In this document: positions 26,179 through 35,229 of the stretch, piece by piece
Layout of the letters: each line of letters starts with the position of its first letter
Numbering within the stretch: the stretch's first letter is position 1
NCBI GenBank assembly: GCA_020633315.1
Contig: JACKDV010000004.1
Span: 186,001 to 250,000, forward strand
Direction of reading: 5' to 3'
Length of the DNA stretch: 64,000 nt
DNA from: Myxococcales bacterium
GTDB lineage: Bacteria; Myxococcota_A; Polyangia; Nannocystales; Nannocystaceae
Notes under the pieces: generated by a model
What the model was told of the DNA's origin: nothing
Database searches by the model: none
What the model saw: the letters and a program-made list of their open reading frames with translations, nothing else
Made by a program: the position numbers and the translations under genes

Positions 26179-27347
26179 AGGGCGTGCACCCGGGCTGCGC
26201 TCGGCCCTCCGATCGCCCGCGCCCGCTCGTAGACCTCGGCCCAGGCAGCGCTCTCGGCCGCGGGGTGGTGGTGGGTGATCACGTGCTCGCGCGCGGCCCG
26301 GCCCAGCGCCTCGCGCTCGGGGAGCTCGAGCAGCTCGGCGATCGCCTGCGGCAGCAGGTCGAGTCCATCGAGGGGCAAGAGCGCCCCGGTGCGCCCGTGC
26401 TCCACCAGGTCGAGGTGCCCGCCCACCGCGGTGGCCAGCACCGGACGGGCGCAGGCCATCGCCTCGAGCACCGCGTTGGGCATGCCCTCCATCAGCGAGG
26501 GGAAGACCATCAGATCACACAGGGCCAGCAGCCGGCTCAGCCGCTTGGGGCTGCGCTGGTAGCCCACCACCTGCACCCGCGCGGCCGCCTCGGGGGCCAG
26601 GCGCAGGAACTCGTCGAACGCGGCCTGGGCCTCGTGGCGCACCCCGCCCAGCAGCAGCAGGTGGGCCGGCCGCTCGCGCAGCAGCGCCGCGAAGGCGGGC
26701 AGCAAGAAGCGCATGCCCTTCTTCTCGCGCAGCTCGCCGCTGTAGCCGATCACCGCGTCGCTCCCCAGGCCCATCGAGGCCACCAGCGAGTTGTCCTTGC
26801 TCTCGGGTCGGAAGCGCTCGGCGTCCACCGAGTTGCCCACCCACCACACCGGGCGATCGATCAGGCCGGCCGCGGTCTCGCACAGCGCTCGGCTCACGCC
26901 GGTGAGCACGGTGGCGCGGGTGATCGCGTGCATCACCAGGCCGTGCTCGTCGCGGCGGTAGAGGCCGCGATCGAGGTCGTTGCCGCGCAGGCTCACCACG
27001 CTCGGTCGGCGCAGGCGGCCGGCCACCACGGTGGCCGCGAAGCCGGCCGCCGACGCGTACACGCCGTGGATCAGGGTAGAGCCCGCGGCCCGGGCCACGT
27101 CGGTGGCGTGGTCGACCAGCGCGGCCAGGGTCTGGTCGGGCTCGGGCAGCCGCCCCACCGTGTGCACGGTGAGCTCGCCGTGGGGGGAGGTCTGCCGCCC
27201 GCCGGGCGGCGCCTCCTTGCCCACCACCACCAGGTGGACCTCCTCGCCGCGCGCGGCTGCCTGCTCGGCGATCCGCGTGGTGGCGACGGCCAGGCCCCCG
27301 CGGCTGGGCAGGGCGCGCTCGGCCACGAAGGTCACCGAGGGGCTCAC
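26145..27347 (-). CDS. Family 4 glycosyltransferase
   Basis: 400 residues from GTG at 27347. N-terminal domain: SRGGLAVATTRIAEQ, the Gly-rich loop of GT4 enzymes. C-terminal domain: IGYSGELREKKGMRFLLPAF, VQVVGYQRSPKRLSRLLALC, then FPSLMEGMPNAVLEAMACAR, the classical E-x7-E donor motif (EGMPNAVLE). Both motif sets are intact, so it is probably active. Substrate unknown. The gene reads downstream of the L,D-transpeptidase on the same strand (46-bp gap), linking it to envelope work. Confidence 0.9.
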   Translation of the reverse strand: MSPSVTFVAERALPSRGGLAVATTRIAEQAAARGEEVHLVVVGKEAPPGGRQTSPHGELTVHTVGRLPEPDQTLAALVDHATDVARAAGSTLIHGVYASAAGFAATVVAGRLRRPSVVSLRGNDLDRGLYRRDEHGLVMHAITRATVLTGVSRALCETAAGLIDRPVWWVGNSVDAERFRPESKDNSLVASMGLGSDAVIGYSGELREKKGMRFLLPAFAALLRERPAHLLLLGGVRHEAQAAFDEFLRLAPEAAARVQVVGYQRSPKRLSRLLALCDLMVFPSLMEGMPNAVLEAMACARPVLATAVGGHLDLVEHGRTGALLPLDGLDLLPQAIAELLELPEREALGRAAREHVITHHHPAAESAAWAEVYERARAIGGPSAARVHALYPRAADSSDA

Positions 27348-27393
27348 GACCGGGATGGTACCCCGGGCGCGGCGAGGGACGCCGCCGCCTCGC

Positions 27394-28947
27394 TCAGCCC
27401 TGCACGTGCTCGACCGACCCGCGACGATCGGCGACCGCCGCCGTCCCCTCGCGCACCCGCACCCGGGTGCCGAGGTCGCCCTCGTCCTCGTAGACCTCGA
27501 TCCAGCCGTCGCGCGGGTGGGGCGAGGTCAGCGAGTACACGTAGGCCGAGTCCAGGGGCGAGAGGTTGACGCAGCCATGGCTGGCCCGGTGACCGAAGCG
27601 GTCGTGCCAGTAGGCCGAGTGCAGGGCGATGCCCCCGTTGAAGTACTGCACGTAGGGCACGGCCTCCACCGAGTAGCTCTCGGCGGCCCCGGGCGAGCTG
27701 CTCATGCTGCCGAAGGCTTCCTTCTTGTTGATGCGGAACAGGCCGCGCGGGGTGGGGCCCTTGAGGCCGGTGGAGACCAGGGTGGCGAACACCGGGGTGC
27801 GGCCGCGCATCACGGTGAGCACCTGCTGGTCGAGCTCCACGTCGAGCCACACCTCGTCGTCGGTCAGGGTCTCGTCGGTCAGGGCGGCCGGGGCCTCGTA
27901 GCGCCGCAGGTCGCGGGCCGGGATGAAGCCGCCGTCGACCAGCTCGTACCAGGTGTTGGCGCCGGCGCGCACGGGCTCGGGCTTCACGAAGAGCTCGGCG
28001 TGGTACTCGACCACATCGTGCAGCTCGGCCTCGTCGTCGGGGCTGGCGTAGACGTTGGTCTCGGGCCAGTTGACCGCCCAGCCCAGGCGCTGCCCCTCGG
28101 GGACCGGCTCGGCCCCCAGGTCGTGGCCGGTGAAGCCGCTGGGACGGTAGCGCCGCAGATCCTGCTCGAGCATCACGCGACCGCGCTGGTCGGTGAAGAC
28201 GATCTGGCCCCCGTCGCGAAAGCGGCTCTCGAAGGCGAAGTGGGCCCCCGGGGCCGAGACCACCTTGGGCTCGTCGCCGCGGCGATAGCTGGCCAGCGAC
28301 GACCAGCGCCGCGCCGTCTCCCCGGCGGGGATCGAGGCGAAGTAGAAGGGCATCACGCCCTCGCCGTCGAGCACGGGCATGGGGCGCGGCGCCTGGGTGG
28401 CCTTGCGCGACTCGGCCAGGCACACGAAGCCGCCGTTGCCCACGTCGGCCCAGCCCTTGCCGGCGCAGCCGCGGCCCTCGACCAGCTCGAACACCTCGAA
28501 GGACTCGCCCCGCGGGATCCGGGCGCGACGTGGCGCGCCGTGGTCGGGAGCGATCCGCACGGTGAGCCGCTGCCGGGCGGTGCGGAGCTCGATGGGCTCG
28601 CGCTCGGCGGGCCGCGGCGCAACCGCGATCGCGTCGACCTCCTCGGTCTGGCGCAGGCCGTCGAGCTCTTCGACGAGCTCGGGCGCCTGCTCGGTCGCGC
28701 GCCCGTCGAGCGCCCGCGCGTCACCGCGGGTCATGCTCATCACCACCGGCGTCGAGGCCTGCGGCACTCGGATCTCCCGGAGAATTTCGGTCGGCTCGGA
28801 CGCGGCGGCCCCCGTCTTGGCCGCCGCGTCCGAGCACCCGGTCGAAACAGCGAGAAGAGCGCTCAGGCAGACACCCAGCCCCAATCGTGGGCTGCGGTGC
28901 TCGTTGTCCCCCTCGGACCGCCATCGAACGCTCGTATCCCCCGTCAT
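27394..28947 (-). CDS. L,D-transpeptidase (YkuD), lipoprotein
   Basis: 517 residues from the ATG at 28947, which has AAGGCGAAG just before it; an upstream ATG (29070) would place 41 extra residues before the signal. Lipobox STGC ends the signal. Two SH3-like segments are suggested in the middle. The YkuD domain is at the C-terminus: VELDQQVLTVMRGRTPVF (conserved opening), GLKGPTPRGLFRI and the active site HRASHGCVNLSPLDSAYVY, with the catalytic Cys in SHGCVNL. It makes 3-3 or lipoprotein cross-links in peptidoglycan and acts in the periplasm. Confidence 0.93.
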   Translation of the reverse strand: MTGDTSVRWRSEGDNEHRSPRLGLGVCLSALLAVSTGCSDAAAKTGAAASEPTEILREIRVPQASTPVVMSMTRGDARALDGRATEQAPELVEELDGLRQTEEVDAIAVAPRPAEREPIELRTARQRLTVRIAPDHGAPRRARIPRGESFEVFELVEGRGCAGKGWADVGNGGFVCLAESRKATQAPRPMPVLDGEGVMPFYFASIPAGETARRWSSLASYRRGDEPKVVSAPGAHFAFESRFRDGGQIVFTDQRGRVMLEQDLRRYRPSGFTGHDLGAEPVPEGQRLGWAVNWPETNVYASPDDEAELHDVVEYHAELFVKPEPVRAGANTWYELVDGGFIPARDLRRYEAPAALTDETLTDDEVWLDVELDQQVLTVMRGRTPVFATLVSTGLKGPTPRGLFRINKKEAFGSMSSSPGAAESYSVEAVPYVQYFNGGIALHSAYWHDRFGHRASHGCVNLSPLDSAYVYSLTSPHPRDGWIEVYEDEGDLGTRVRVREGTAAVADRRGSVEHVQG

Positions 28948-29337
28948 CTTCGCCTTTCGTCTCGAACCGCTACCGAACCCTGGTGAAGGGCCCCGGTGTG
29001 ACACCGACGGACATCCCCTCACGCATTCGTCTATCTTCACGCAGCCTGAGTCCAAAGATTCACTTTTCAAGTTGACATGCCGGGCGAGTCATGGCCGCCG
29101 CACGGGTGGCTACCGGGGTGGCCACCGACGAAGCCACGACATCGCTGCCCCACCACCACGGGAACGATGCTTGGAGGCCACTGGCAGGGGCTCGGTGAGG
29201 GCCTCGGCGGGAGCGGATCGGGGTGGCAACTGCGGTAGTCAGCGGCCGCCCGAGCGACGGCGCTCGGGGCCGAGCTCGGGGATCGGGGGGCCTCGCCGAC
29301 CTCCGCGGATCGCGTGCCCTCCTCGGAGAGGATCTCC
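28948..29337. other. 390-bp gap, promoter region of the transpeptidase
   Basis: No gene found. The stretch lies between two minus-strand genes. It is less GC-rich around 29015-29075. On the minus strand, TTGGAC (29055-29050) and TAGACG (29033-29028) with a 16-base spacer could be a weak sigma70-type promoter for the transpeptidase gene. A short hairpin GGTGGC/GCCACC lies at 29105-29126. I saw no tRNA-like or riboswitch-like structure. Confidence 0.35.
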
Positions 29338-30396
29338 TCAGCGCGGAGGCGCCGAGCCGCTGATCGCCGTGCGATCGACGGAAGGTGGCGCGGCCTCGGC
29401 CGGCGGGGCCGGATCCGGCGTGGTCTCGGGATCCACCGGCTCGGGCTCGGTCGTCGCTCCCGGCTCGGTCGTCGCTCCCGACTCGGTCGTCGCTCCCGAC
29501 TCGGGCTCGACCGGAGGCGGCGCGTCCTCGGGTGCCTCCACCGGCTCGCTCGTCACCTCGTCGGGAGCCTCGGGACCGACCGCCGGACCGAGGGGCTCCG
29601 GCTCCGGCTCCGGCTCCGGCTCGACCGCGGCCGGCATCGGGTTGCTCGCGGGCGAGGGCGAGCCCCCACGCTCGCGCTCGGCATCCCTGCGCTCGCGTCG
29701 ACCCTGGCGACCACCGCCGAAGGCGACCACGAGCCCGAGCTGCGGCCCCCAGCGGAACGAGCACAGATCGAGCAGCACCCCGCCCTCGGTGGGATCGGCG
29801 GGCGTATAGGTGAGCGCGTCCTGGCAGCGACCGGTGGGGAACAGCCCGGAGAAGCCCACCCCCACGTTGACGTAGAGCGGACCGGCCACGTTGAGGAACA
29901 CCCCGGGACCGGCGGTCCACTGCCCGTAGGTCCCCGCGCCGTGGTTGAACACCACCGGCCCCACCCCGCCGAACACGTAGGGCGAGAAGCGACGGCTGCG
30001 GAAGAACACGTACTGCAGCGTCGGCGTGACGTCGAAGATGTTGGTGGGGAGCTGGTCCTCGATGCCGGGGAAGCGAGCCTTGATCGCGCTGCGGTAGATG
30101 AGCACGGTGTCGGAGAAGCTCAGCCCCGCCGACAGCCCGTTGACGATGTAGTAGTTGAAGCCGAGGCCGAAGCCGACGTTGGCGATGTCGCTGAAGAAGC
30201 CGCCGGCCCCGAGCCCGAAGGTGGGCACCATGGTCCCGCGTCCCCACGGACGATCGTCGCGCCCGCCCGCCTCGGCTGCGGGCGACCAGGCGAGCGCGAC
30301 CGCGGCGAGCACGGTGGAGATCACCACGCCGCCCCGACGACGCCTTCGTCGAGCCCGAGGACGAGCGGCGGGCGGGGCTTGGGCGTGGTCGGGCAT
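29338..30396 (-). CDS. Outer-membrane beta-barrel protein with acidic Pro-rich tail
   Basis: 352 residues. Basic n-region followed by a hydrophobic segment and AWSPAAEA, a signal peptidase I site near 43. The barrel part (about 50-225) has alternating patterns: VGFGLGFNYYIVNGLSAGLS, LQYVFFRSRRFSPYVFGGVG, PLYVNVGVGFSGLFP, WGPQLGLVVAFGG. The last 110 residues are disordered, with repeats of EP and of SGATTE (18-bp tandem units). The tail is inferred to lie in the periplasm or on the surface. Function unknown. Confidence 0.72.
   Translation of the reverse strand: MPDHAQAPPAARPRARRRRRRGGVVISTVLAAVALAWSPAAEAGGRDDRPWGRGTMVPTFGLGAGGFFSDIANVGFGLGFNYYIVNGLSAGLSFSDTVLIYRSAIKARFPGIEDQLPTNIFDVTPTLQYVFFRSRRFSPYVFGGVGPVVFNHGAGTYGQWTAGPGVFLNVAGPLYVNVGVGFSGLFPTGRCQDALTYTPADPTEGGVLLDLCSFRWGPQLGLVVAFGGGRQGRRERRDAERERGGSPSPASNPMPAAVEPEPEPEPEPLGPAVGPEAPDEVTSEPVEAPEDAPPPVEPESGATTESGATTEPGATTEPEPVDPETTPDPAPPAEAAPPSVDRTAISGSAPPR
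29446..29499. repeat. Three tandem 18-bp units inside the outer-membrane protein gene
   Basis: CTCGGTCGTCGCTCCCGG/A is repeated three times end to end (29446-29463, 29464-29481, 29482-29499), differing only at the last base. On the coding strand it encodes SGATTE-type hexapeptides in the disordered tail. Confidence 0.8.
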
Positions 30397-30527
30397 CGGT
30401 GACCATCCTCGAATGCCGACGTGCCGGAAATCAACTCGCCCGGGGCCGGTCGCGTCCGCCGTGTGACCCAGGCCCCTCGCCCGCCGGCTCGCGCCCGATC
30501 CCCCACCGGGCGCGAGCCGAGCGTACC

Positions 30528-32030
30528 ATGCCCCTCGTGGAGGAATTGCTCGATCGCTCGGCGATGGACCTGGTGCGACTCGTCCGCCGACGCGAGGTGT
30601 CGCCGGTGGAGGTGGTCGAGACCCACATCGCGCGCATCGAGGCGGTCAACCCGGCGCTCAACGCCGTGATCGCCGAGCGCTACGAGCAGGCGCGCGAGGA
30701 GGCGCGGGCGGCGGAGCGCACGCTGATGCGCGACCCCGAGGCCGACCGACCGCTGCTGGGCCTGCCCTTCACCGCCAAGGAGTACATCATGGCCGAGGGC
30801 ATGCCGCTGTCGGCCGGCGTGTGGTCGCGACGCGCGGTCCGAGCCGAGCGCGACGCGACCACGGTGCAGCGGCTGCGCGCCGCGGGGGCGATCTTGGTGG
30901 GCATCACCAACGTCCCCGAGGGCGGCCTGTGGATGGAGACCTACAACGACGTCTATGGGCGCACGGTCAACCCGTGGTCGATGGAGCACACCGCGGGGGG
31001 CAGCAGCGGCGGCGACGGAGCCATCGTGGCGGCGGGCGGCGTCCCCTTTGCGCTGGGGGCCGACGTGGGCGGATCGATCCGCATCCCCGCGGCCTTCTGC
31101 GGCACCGCGGGCCACAAGCCCACCGGACGCCTGGTGCCCAACACCGGCTTCTGGCCGCCGGCCGGCGACGGCGAGCTGTCGGGCTACCTGGTGTGCGGGC
31201 CGCTCACGCGACGCACGGAGGACCTCATGCCGATCCTGCGGGTGCTCGCGGGGCCCGACGGCCAGGACCGGGTGGTGCGCCCGTGGACGCTGGGCCGGCC
31301 CGAGGAGATCGACCTGCGCGAGGTCACCGTGTACCCGGTGGAGAGCAACGGCTTCGTGCGGGTGGGCGAGGACAACCGCCAGGCGCTGCGCGCCGCCGCC
31401 GAGGCGCTGCGAGGCCGGGGCGCCCGCGTGCGCACGCTCGATGCCCCGCGCATGAAGAGAGCCTTTGCCATCTGGGCCGCGATGATGGCCACCGGCGGCG
31501 GGCCGAGCTACGCCGAGGTGCTGGGCAACGGTCGCTCGATTTCCCCCGCGCGCGAGCTGCTGCGCCTCGCCCTCGGCCGCTCGCACCACACCCTGCCCGC
31601 GCTGCTGGTCGCCGGGCTCGAGGAGCTGCTCGACCGCCTGCCCTCCACCGTCGACCACGCGGTGGCCGAGGGCCATGCGCTGCGCACCGAGCTCGAGGAG
31701 CTGCTCGGCCCGCGCGGCGTGATGCTGCACCCGCCCTACTCCCGCCCCGCGCCCCGCCACTACCGAGCCATGCTCACCCCGCTCGACTTCGTGTGCACCG
31801 GGCTGTTCAACGTGCTCGAGCTGCCCTCCACCGTGGTGCCGCTGGGCTTCTCGGGCCGCGGCCTGCCGCTGTCGGTGCAGGTGATCGCTCGCCGCGGCCA
31901 CGACCACCTCACCATCGCGGTGGCCGGCGCGCTCGAGCAGGAGCTCGGCGGCTGGCAGCGCGCCCAGCCGAGCTGGCGCCTGCCCGATCGCTACGTGGGC
32001 CCCTGCTCGCCCCTGCACGGGCGCGCGTAG
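30528..32030 (+). CDS. Amidase (amidase signature family)
   Basis: 500 residues from the ATG at 30528; the frame extends to 30399, but the added residues are Pro/Arg-rich. The catalytic set of the amidase signature family is complete: Lys 84 in PFTAKEYIM, the cis-Ser in HTAGGSSGGDGA, and the nucleophilic Ser in DVGGSIRIPAAFCG. It hydrolyses amides; substrate cannot be told from sequence. The hydrolase may be fatty-acid-amide-like. Cytoplasmic. It is divergent from the outer-membrane protein gene. Confidence 0.92.
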   Translation: MPLVEELLDRSAMDLVRLVRRREVSPVEVVETHIARIEAVNPALNAVIAERYEQAREEARAAERTLMRDPEADRPLLGLPFTAKEYIMAEGMPLSAGVWSRRAVRAERDATTVQRLRAAGAILVGITNVPEGGLWMETYNDVYGRTVNPWSMEHTAGGSSGGDGAIVAAGGVPFALGADVGGSIRIPAAFCGTAGHKPTGRLVPNTGFWPPAGDGELSGYLVCGPLTRRTEDLMPILRVLAGPDGQDRVVRPWTLGRPEEIDLREVTVYPVESNGFVRVGEDNRQALRAAAEALRGRGARVRTLDAPRMKRAFAIWAAMMATGGGPSYAEVLGNGRSISPARELLRLALGRSHHTLPALLVAGLEELLDRLPSTVDHAVAEGHALRTELEELLGPRGVMLHPPYSRPAPRHYRAMLTPLDFVCTGLFNVLELPSTVVPLGFSGRGLPLSVQVIARRGHDHLTIAVAGALEQELGGWQRAQPSWRLPDRYVGPCSPLHGRA

Positions 32031-32085
32031 TCGGAGCGTCCCCGACCGTGGCGTGCGGCCGCGATTCGAGCGACGATTGTCCGTC

Positions 32086-32475
32086 ATGGACCCGCGGACC
32101 AACGATCAGATCCGCACGCGACTGCTGCGACGACGCGACGAGCTGCTGGGCGAAGGCGACGTGGACATCGAGCCGCTCAAGGACGATCCCACCAAGAAGA
32201 TCGACGAGGACGCGGCCCCGCTGGCCGAGATGGAGCAGGTCATCGCGTCCAACCGCAATCGAGCCCGCGCCCAGCAGCTGCAACAAATCGACTTGGCGCT
32301 CGTCCGTCTCGGCGAGGAACCCGAGGACTTCGGGTTATGTGAGTCTTGCGACGAGCCGATCCCCATGCGACGGCTGGAGCTGATGCCCTGGGCGCGCCTG
32401 TGCGCGGCCTGCCAGCAGGAACAGGAATCCTCCGACGCCCCGGGCACGCGCAAGCACCTCACCGACTATCGCTGA
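32086..32475 (+). CDS. DksA/TraR family zinc-finger protein
   Basis: 129 residues from the ATG at 32086 (a GTG at 32053 is also in frame). A helical N-terminal part with the acidic stretch DDPTKKIDEDAAPLAEMEQV leads to the C4 zinc finger CESCDEPIPMRRLELMPWAR with a closing CAAC (C-x2-C-x17-C-x2-C), the family signature. DksA proteins bind the secondary channel of RNA polymerase and act with ppGpp. The coiled-coil tip acidic pair typical of true DksA is not obvious, so it may be a TraR-like paralogue. Confidence 0.88.
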   Translation: MDPRTNDQIRTRLLRRRDELLGEGDVDIEPLKDDPTKKIDEDAAPLAEMEQVIASNRNRARAQQLQQIDLALVRLGEEPEDFGLCESCDEPIPMRRLELMPWARLCAACQQEQESSDAPGTRKHLTDYR

Positions 32476-32626
32476 GGGATCCCATCGGATCCCGCGGGAG
32501 CAGTCGGTTGGACCACCGATGCTTCACCGGATGAAGTGGGAAATGACACATCCGAGACCGGAAAACGCTGGCTCGCCGAGGCGAAGCGTCGGACGATGGG
32601 CTCGGGTGGGACGAAGGCAACACGGT

Positions 32627-33958
32627 ATGAAGGGCACACGATTGGGAATCTCCGTAGCGCTTGGTGCGCTGAGCCTGGGCATCGCAGGGACGGCGGGCGC
32701 CGAGGAGCCGACCGAGCTGGCTCCGCGGGGCAGCTACGTGAGGGTCGACCTCGATCCCTCGCGGGTGATCACCAGCGACGACGAGCCGGTGTTCGGCGGC
32801 GGACCGCCGCACATCCTCTTCCTCAATCGCTGCACCGGCGGCGAGACGATCACCCCCGGCGGTGGCGGCTCGGTCGCCAACCAGTCGAGCATCCTGAGCT
32901 TCTCGGTCAACTTCCCGCCGTTCCCCTACGGCGACGCGGCGTGGAGCCAGGTGATGGACCACGCGCGGAGCATCTTCTCTCCGTTCAACATCTCGGTGGT
33001 CGACGTCGATCCCGGCAACACCCCGCACGACGAGGCCATCGTCTGCGGTGACGCGGCCCAGGCCGGCTTCAACGGGGCGGGCGGCGTGGCGCCGTTCACC
33101 TGCGGGATCATCAACAACCCGATCACCTTCACCTTCGCCGAGACCCTGGGCAACAACCCGCGGCTGCTCGCCGAGGTCGTCGCGCAGGAGGCCGCCCACG
33201 CCTGGGGCCTGGACCACGAGTACCTGTGCCAGGACCCGATGACCTACCTCAGCGGGTGCGGCAACAAGACCTTCCAGGACGTCGACGCGCAGTGCGGCGA
33301 GTTCAGCGCCCGTTCGTGCGACTGCGGCGGCGGCACCCAGAACTCGTACCAGCACATCCTCAACGCCTTCGGCTCGGCGGTGCCCGACACCCAGGCTCCC
33401 ACCGCGGCCATCACCTACCCCCACGACGGGGACGTGTTCGAGCCGGGGTCCGACTTCGAGATCACCGTCGACGTCAACGACGACGTGCAGGTCACGCTGG
33501 TGACGCTCTACTCCAACGACGCTCCCGCGGGCGCCGACGAGACCTCGCCCTTCGGGCCGTGGCCGGTCACCAACATCCCCGAGGGCGTCTACAGCTTCTA
33601 CATCGAGGCCGAGGATCCCGCGGGCAACCTCACCCAGAGCCCGACGGTCACCATCAACGTGTCCGCCACCGGCGAGCCGCCGCCGCCCGACAGCGGGGGC
33701 GACAGCGATCCGGGCGGGAGCACCGGCGGGGACGGCGGGATCGACAGCGACGGCGTGGACACCAACGACGGCGTCACGAGCGGGCCCGGCGGAGACGATG
33801 CCGGGGCGCTGCCCGACGGCTACAGCACGGGCCTGGGCCCCGAGCCCACCGCCAACGGCTGCGACTGCACCACCGGCGACTCGCCGCGCGGCGCGATGGG
33901 CTTCGGCCTCATGCTGCTCGCGCTGCTGGGCCTGCGCCGCGGTCGACGTCGCAGCTAG
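32627..33958 (+). CDS. Metzincin-like exported protein with MYXO-CTERM-type tail
   Basis: 443 residues from the ATG at 32627 (GAAGG ten bases upstream); the frame opens earlier at 32519 without signal features. Signal peptide 1-25 ending TAGAEE. The metzincin-type motif reads QEAAHAWGLDHE at 187-198: the HExxHxxGxxH pattern with Gln in place of the first His, followed by a candidate Met-turn DPMTYLSG. An Ig-like domain covers about 265-355. A Gly/Asp-rich linker leads to a Cys-containing stretch, one transmembrane helix and an RRGRRRS end, the layout of MYXO-CTERM surface anchors processed by myxosortase. Activity is uncertain because a metal ligand is changed. Confidence 0.8.
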   Translation: MKGTRLGISVALGALSLGIAGTAGAEEPTELAPRGSYVRVDLDPSRVITSDDEPVFGGGPPHILFLNRCTGGETITPGGGGSVANQSSILSFSVNFPPFPYGDAAWSQVMDHARSIFSPFNISVVDVDPGNTPHDEAIVCGDAAQAGFNGAGGVAPFTCGIINNPITFTFAETLGNNPRLLAEVVAQEAAHAWGLDHEYLCQDPMTYLSGCGNKTFQDVDAQCGEFSARSCDCGGGTQNSYQHILNAFGSAVPDTQAPTAAITYPHDGDVFEPGSDFEITVDVNDDVQVTLVTLYSNDAPAGADETSPFGPWPVTNIPEGVYSFYIEAEDPAGNLTQSPTVTINVSATGEPPPPDSGGDSDPGGSTGGDGGIDSDGVDTNDGVTSGPGGDDAGALPDGYSTGLGPEPTANGCDCTTGDSPRGAMGFGLMLLALLGLRRGRRRS

Positions 33959-34057
33959 CCACGCTCCACCCGGGAGTCACCAGGGCCCGGGCCACGGTCG
34001 AGAGCGCGACCGAGGTCCGGGCCTTGCGCTGTGGGCCCCGTGCTAGGCTCGCAGCCG

Positions 34058-35194
34058 ATGGTGTCCACGAAGCGATACATGCGGCCGCCACCGCAGTACG
34101 TGCACAGCTGGTTCGCCCCGCTGCGCTCGAGCGACGTCGTCCCGGGCAAGATCACCAACTTCACCTTCATGGGCCACGAGCTCATCGCCTTCCGCGACGA
34201 GGGAGGGCAGGTGGTGGTGCTCGACGCCCAGTGCCCGCACTTCGGGGCGCACCGCGGCGTGGGGGGTCGGGTGGTCGACGGCTGCGTGCGCTGCCCCTTC
34301 CACGGCCTGCACTTCGATCGCACGGGCGAGTGCGTGAAGGGGGACTTCGTGGACCCGTCGCGCCGCCTGGGCCACATCAAGACCGTGCCGTGGACGGCCC
34401 GCGAGGCCGCGGCGTCGATCTTCATCTGGCACGGCGTGGATCGTCAGCGCCCCGACCAGCCGCTGCCCTTCGCCGAGCCCGGCTTCTTCGACGGCTGGAG
34501 CCCCCCGGTGACCAACGCCGGCCGGCCGCTGCGGCCCACCAACGTGTTCTTCCCCACCGAGAACATCATCGACATCCAGCACTTCTACGCGGTGCACTTC
34601 TGGGAGCTGCACGAGATCATCAAGGAGCCCGGCGAGGACGAGGACGGCAACTTCAGCGCCGTGATGCGCATGACCTGGAAGGCAGGGGCCCAGAGCCCCT
34701 ACGCTGTCGTGCGCCGGCTCGGCAACGCCTACCAGAGCCAGTTCCACTTCGACATCCGCATCCTCGGCCCCGGCATGGCGCTGTCGATCTCCACGCTCAC
34801 CCCCGAGCAGGGCGGCCTGCAGCTGATGAACATCATCCTCATCACGCCGGTCAGCCCCACCGACTGTCACATCCGCGTGGTCACCTCGGTCAAGCGCACC
34901 GTCGACAAGCCGCTCAACCGCCTGGCCCGGCGGGTGCTGGGCGCCGGCCTCGAGGAGCTGCTGTCGCGGGTGTTCCTCGCGATCGCCACCAAGGACTTCG
35001 ACGGCGACGAGATGATCTGGACCCACCGTCGATTCCTGGCCAACCCCAAGCCGCTGGCCGACGACGGCCCGCTCATCCCGTACCGTCAGTGGTGCGAGCG
35101 TTTCTGGCCGCCCGACTACCTGCCCGATCCGCCCGACGCCGACGCGGAGCCCGAGCCCGCGAGGCCCAAGCCCGCGCTCGTCGAGAACGCCTGA
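34058..35194 (+). CDS. Rieske-type non-heme iron oxygenase
   Basis: 378 residues from the ATG at 34058. The Rieske [2Fe-2S] ligands are C59-x-H61 and C79-x2-H82. The mononuclear iron site is visible as D172-x2-H175-x4-H180 in ENIIDIQHFYAVHFWELH, as in KshA-type and cholesterol 7-desaturase-like oxygenases. It needs a separate reductase, none of which is seen nearby. Substrate probably a sterol or similar hydrophobic molecule by resemblance to the KshA/Neverland branch; this is inference. Several Nannocystaceae make sterols. Convergent with the enoyl-CoA hydratase gene. Confidence 0.88.
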   Translation: MVSTKRYMRPPPQYVHSWFAPLRSSDVVPGKITNFTFMGHELIAFRDEGGQVVVLDAQCPHFGAHRGVGGRVVDGCVRCPFHGLHFDRTGECVKGDFVDPSRRLGHIKTVPWTAREAAASIFIWHGVDRQRPDQPLPFAEPGFFDGWSPPVTNAGRPLRPTNVFFPTENIIDIQHFYAVHFWELHEIIKEPGEDEDGNFSAVMRMTWKAGAQSPYAVVRRLGNAYQSQFHFDIRILGPGMALSISTLTPEQGGLQLMNIILITPVSPTDCHIRVVTSVKRTVDKPLNRLARRVLGAGLEELLSRVFLAIATKDFDGDEMIWTHRRFLANPKPLADDGPLIPYRQWCERFWPPDYLPDPPDADAEPEPARPKPALVENA

Positions 35195-35229
35195 GCGGGG
35201 CCACCTCGCCGCGCGGCCGACCCGTGGCG

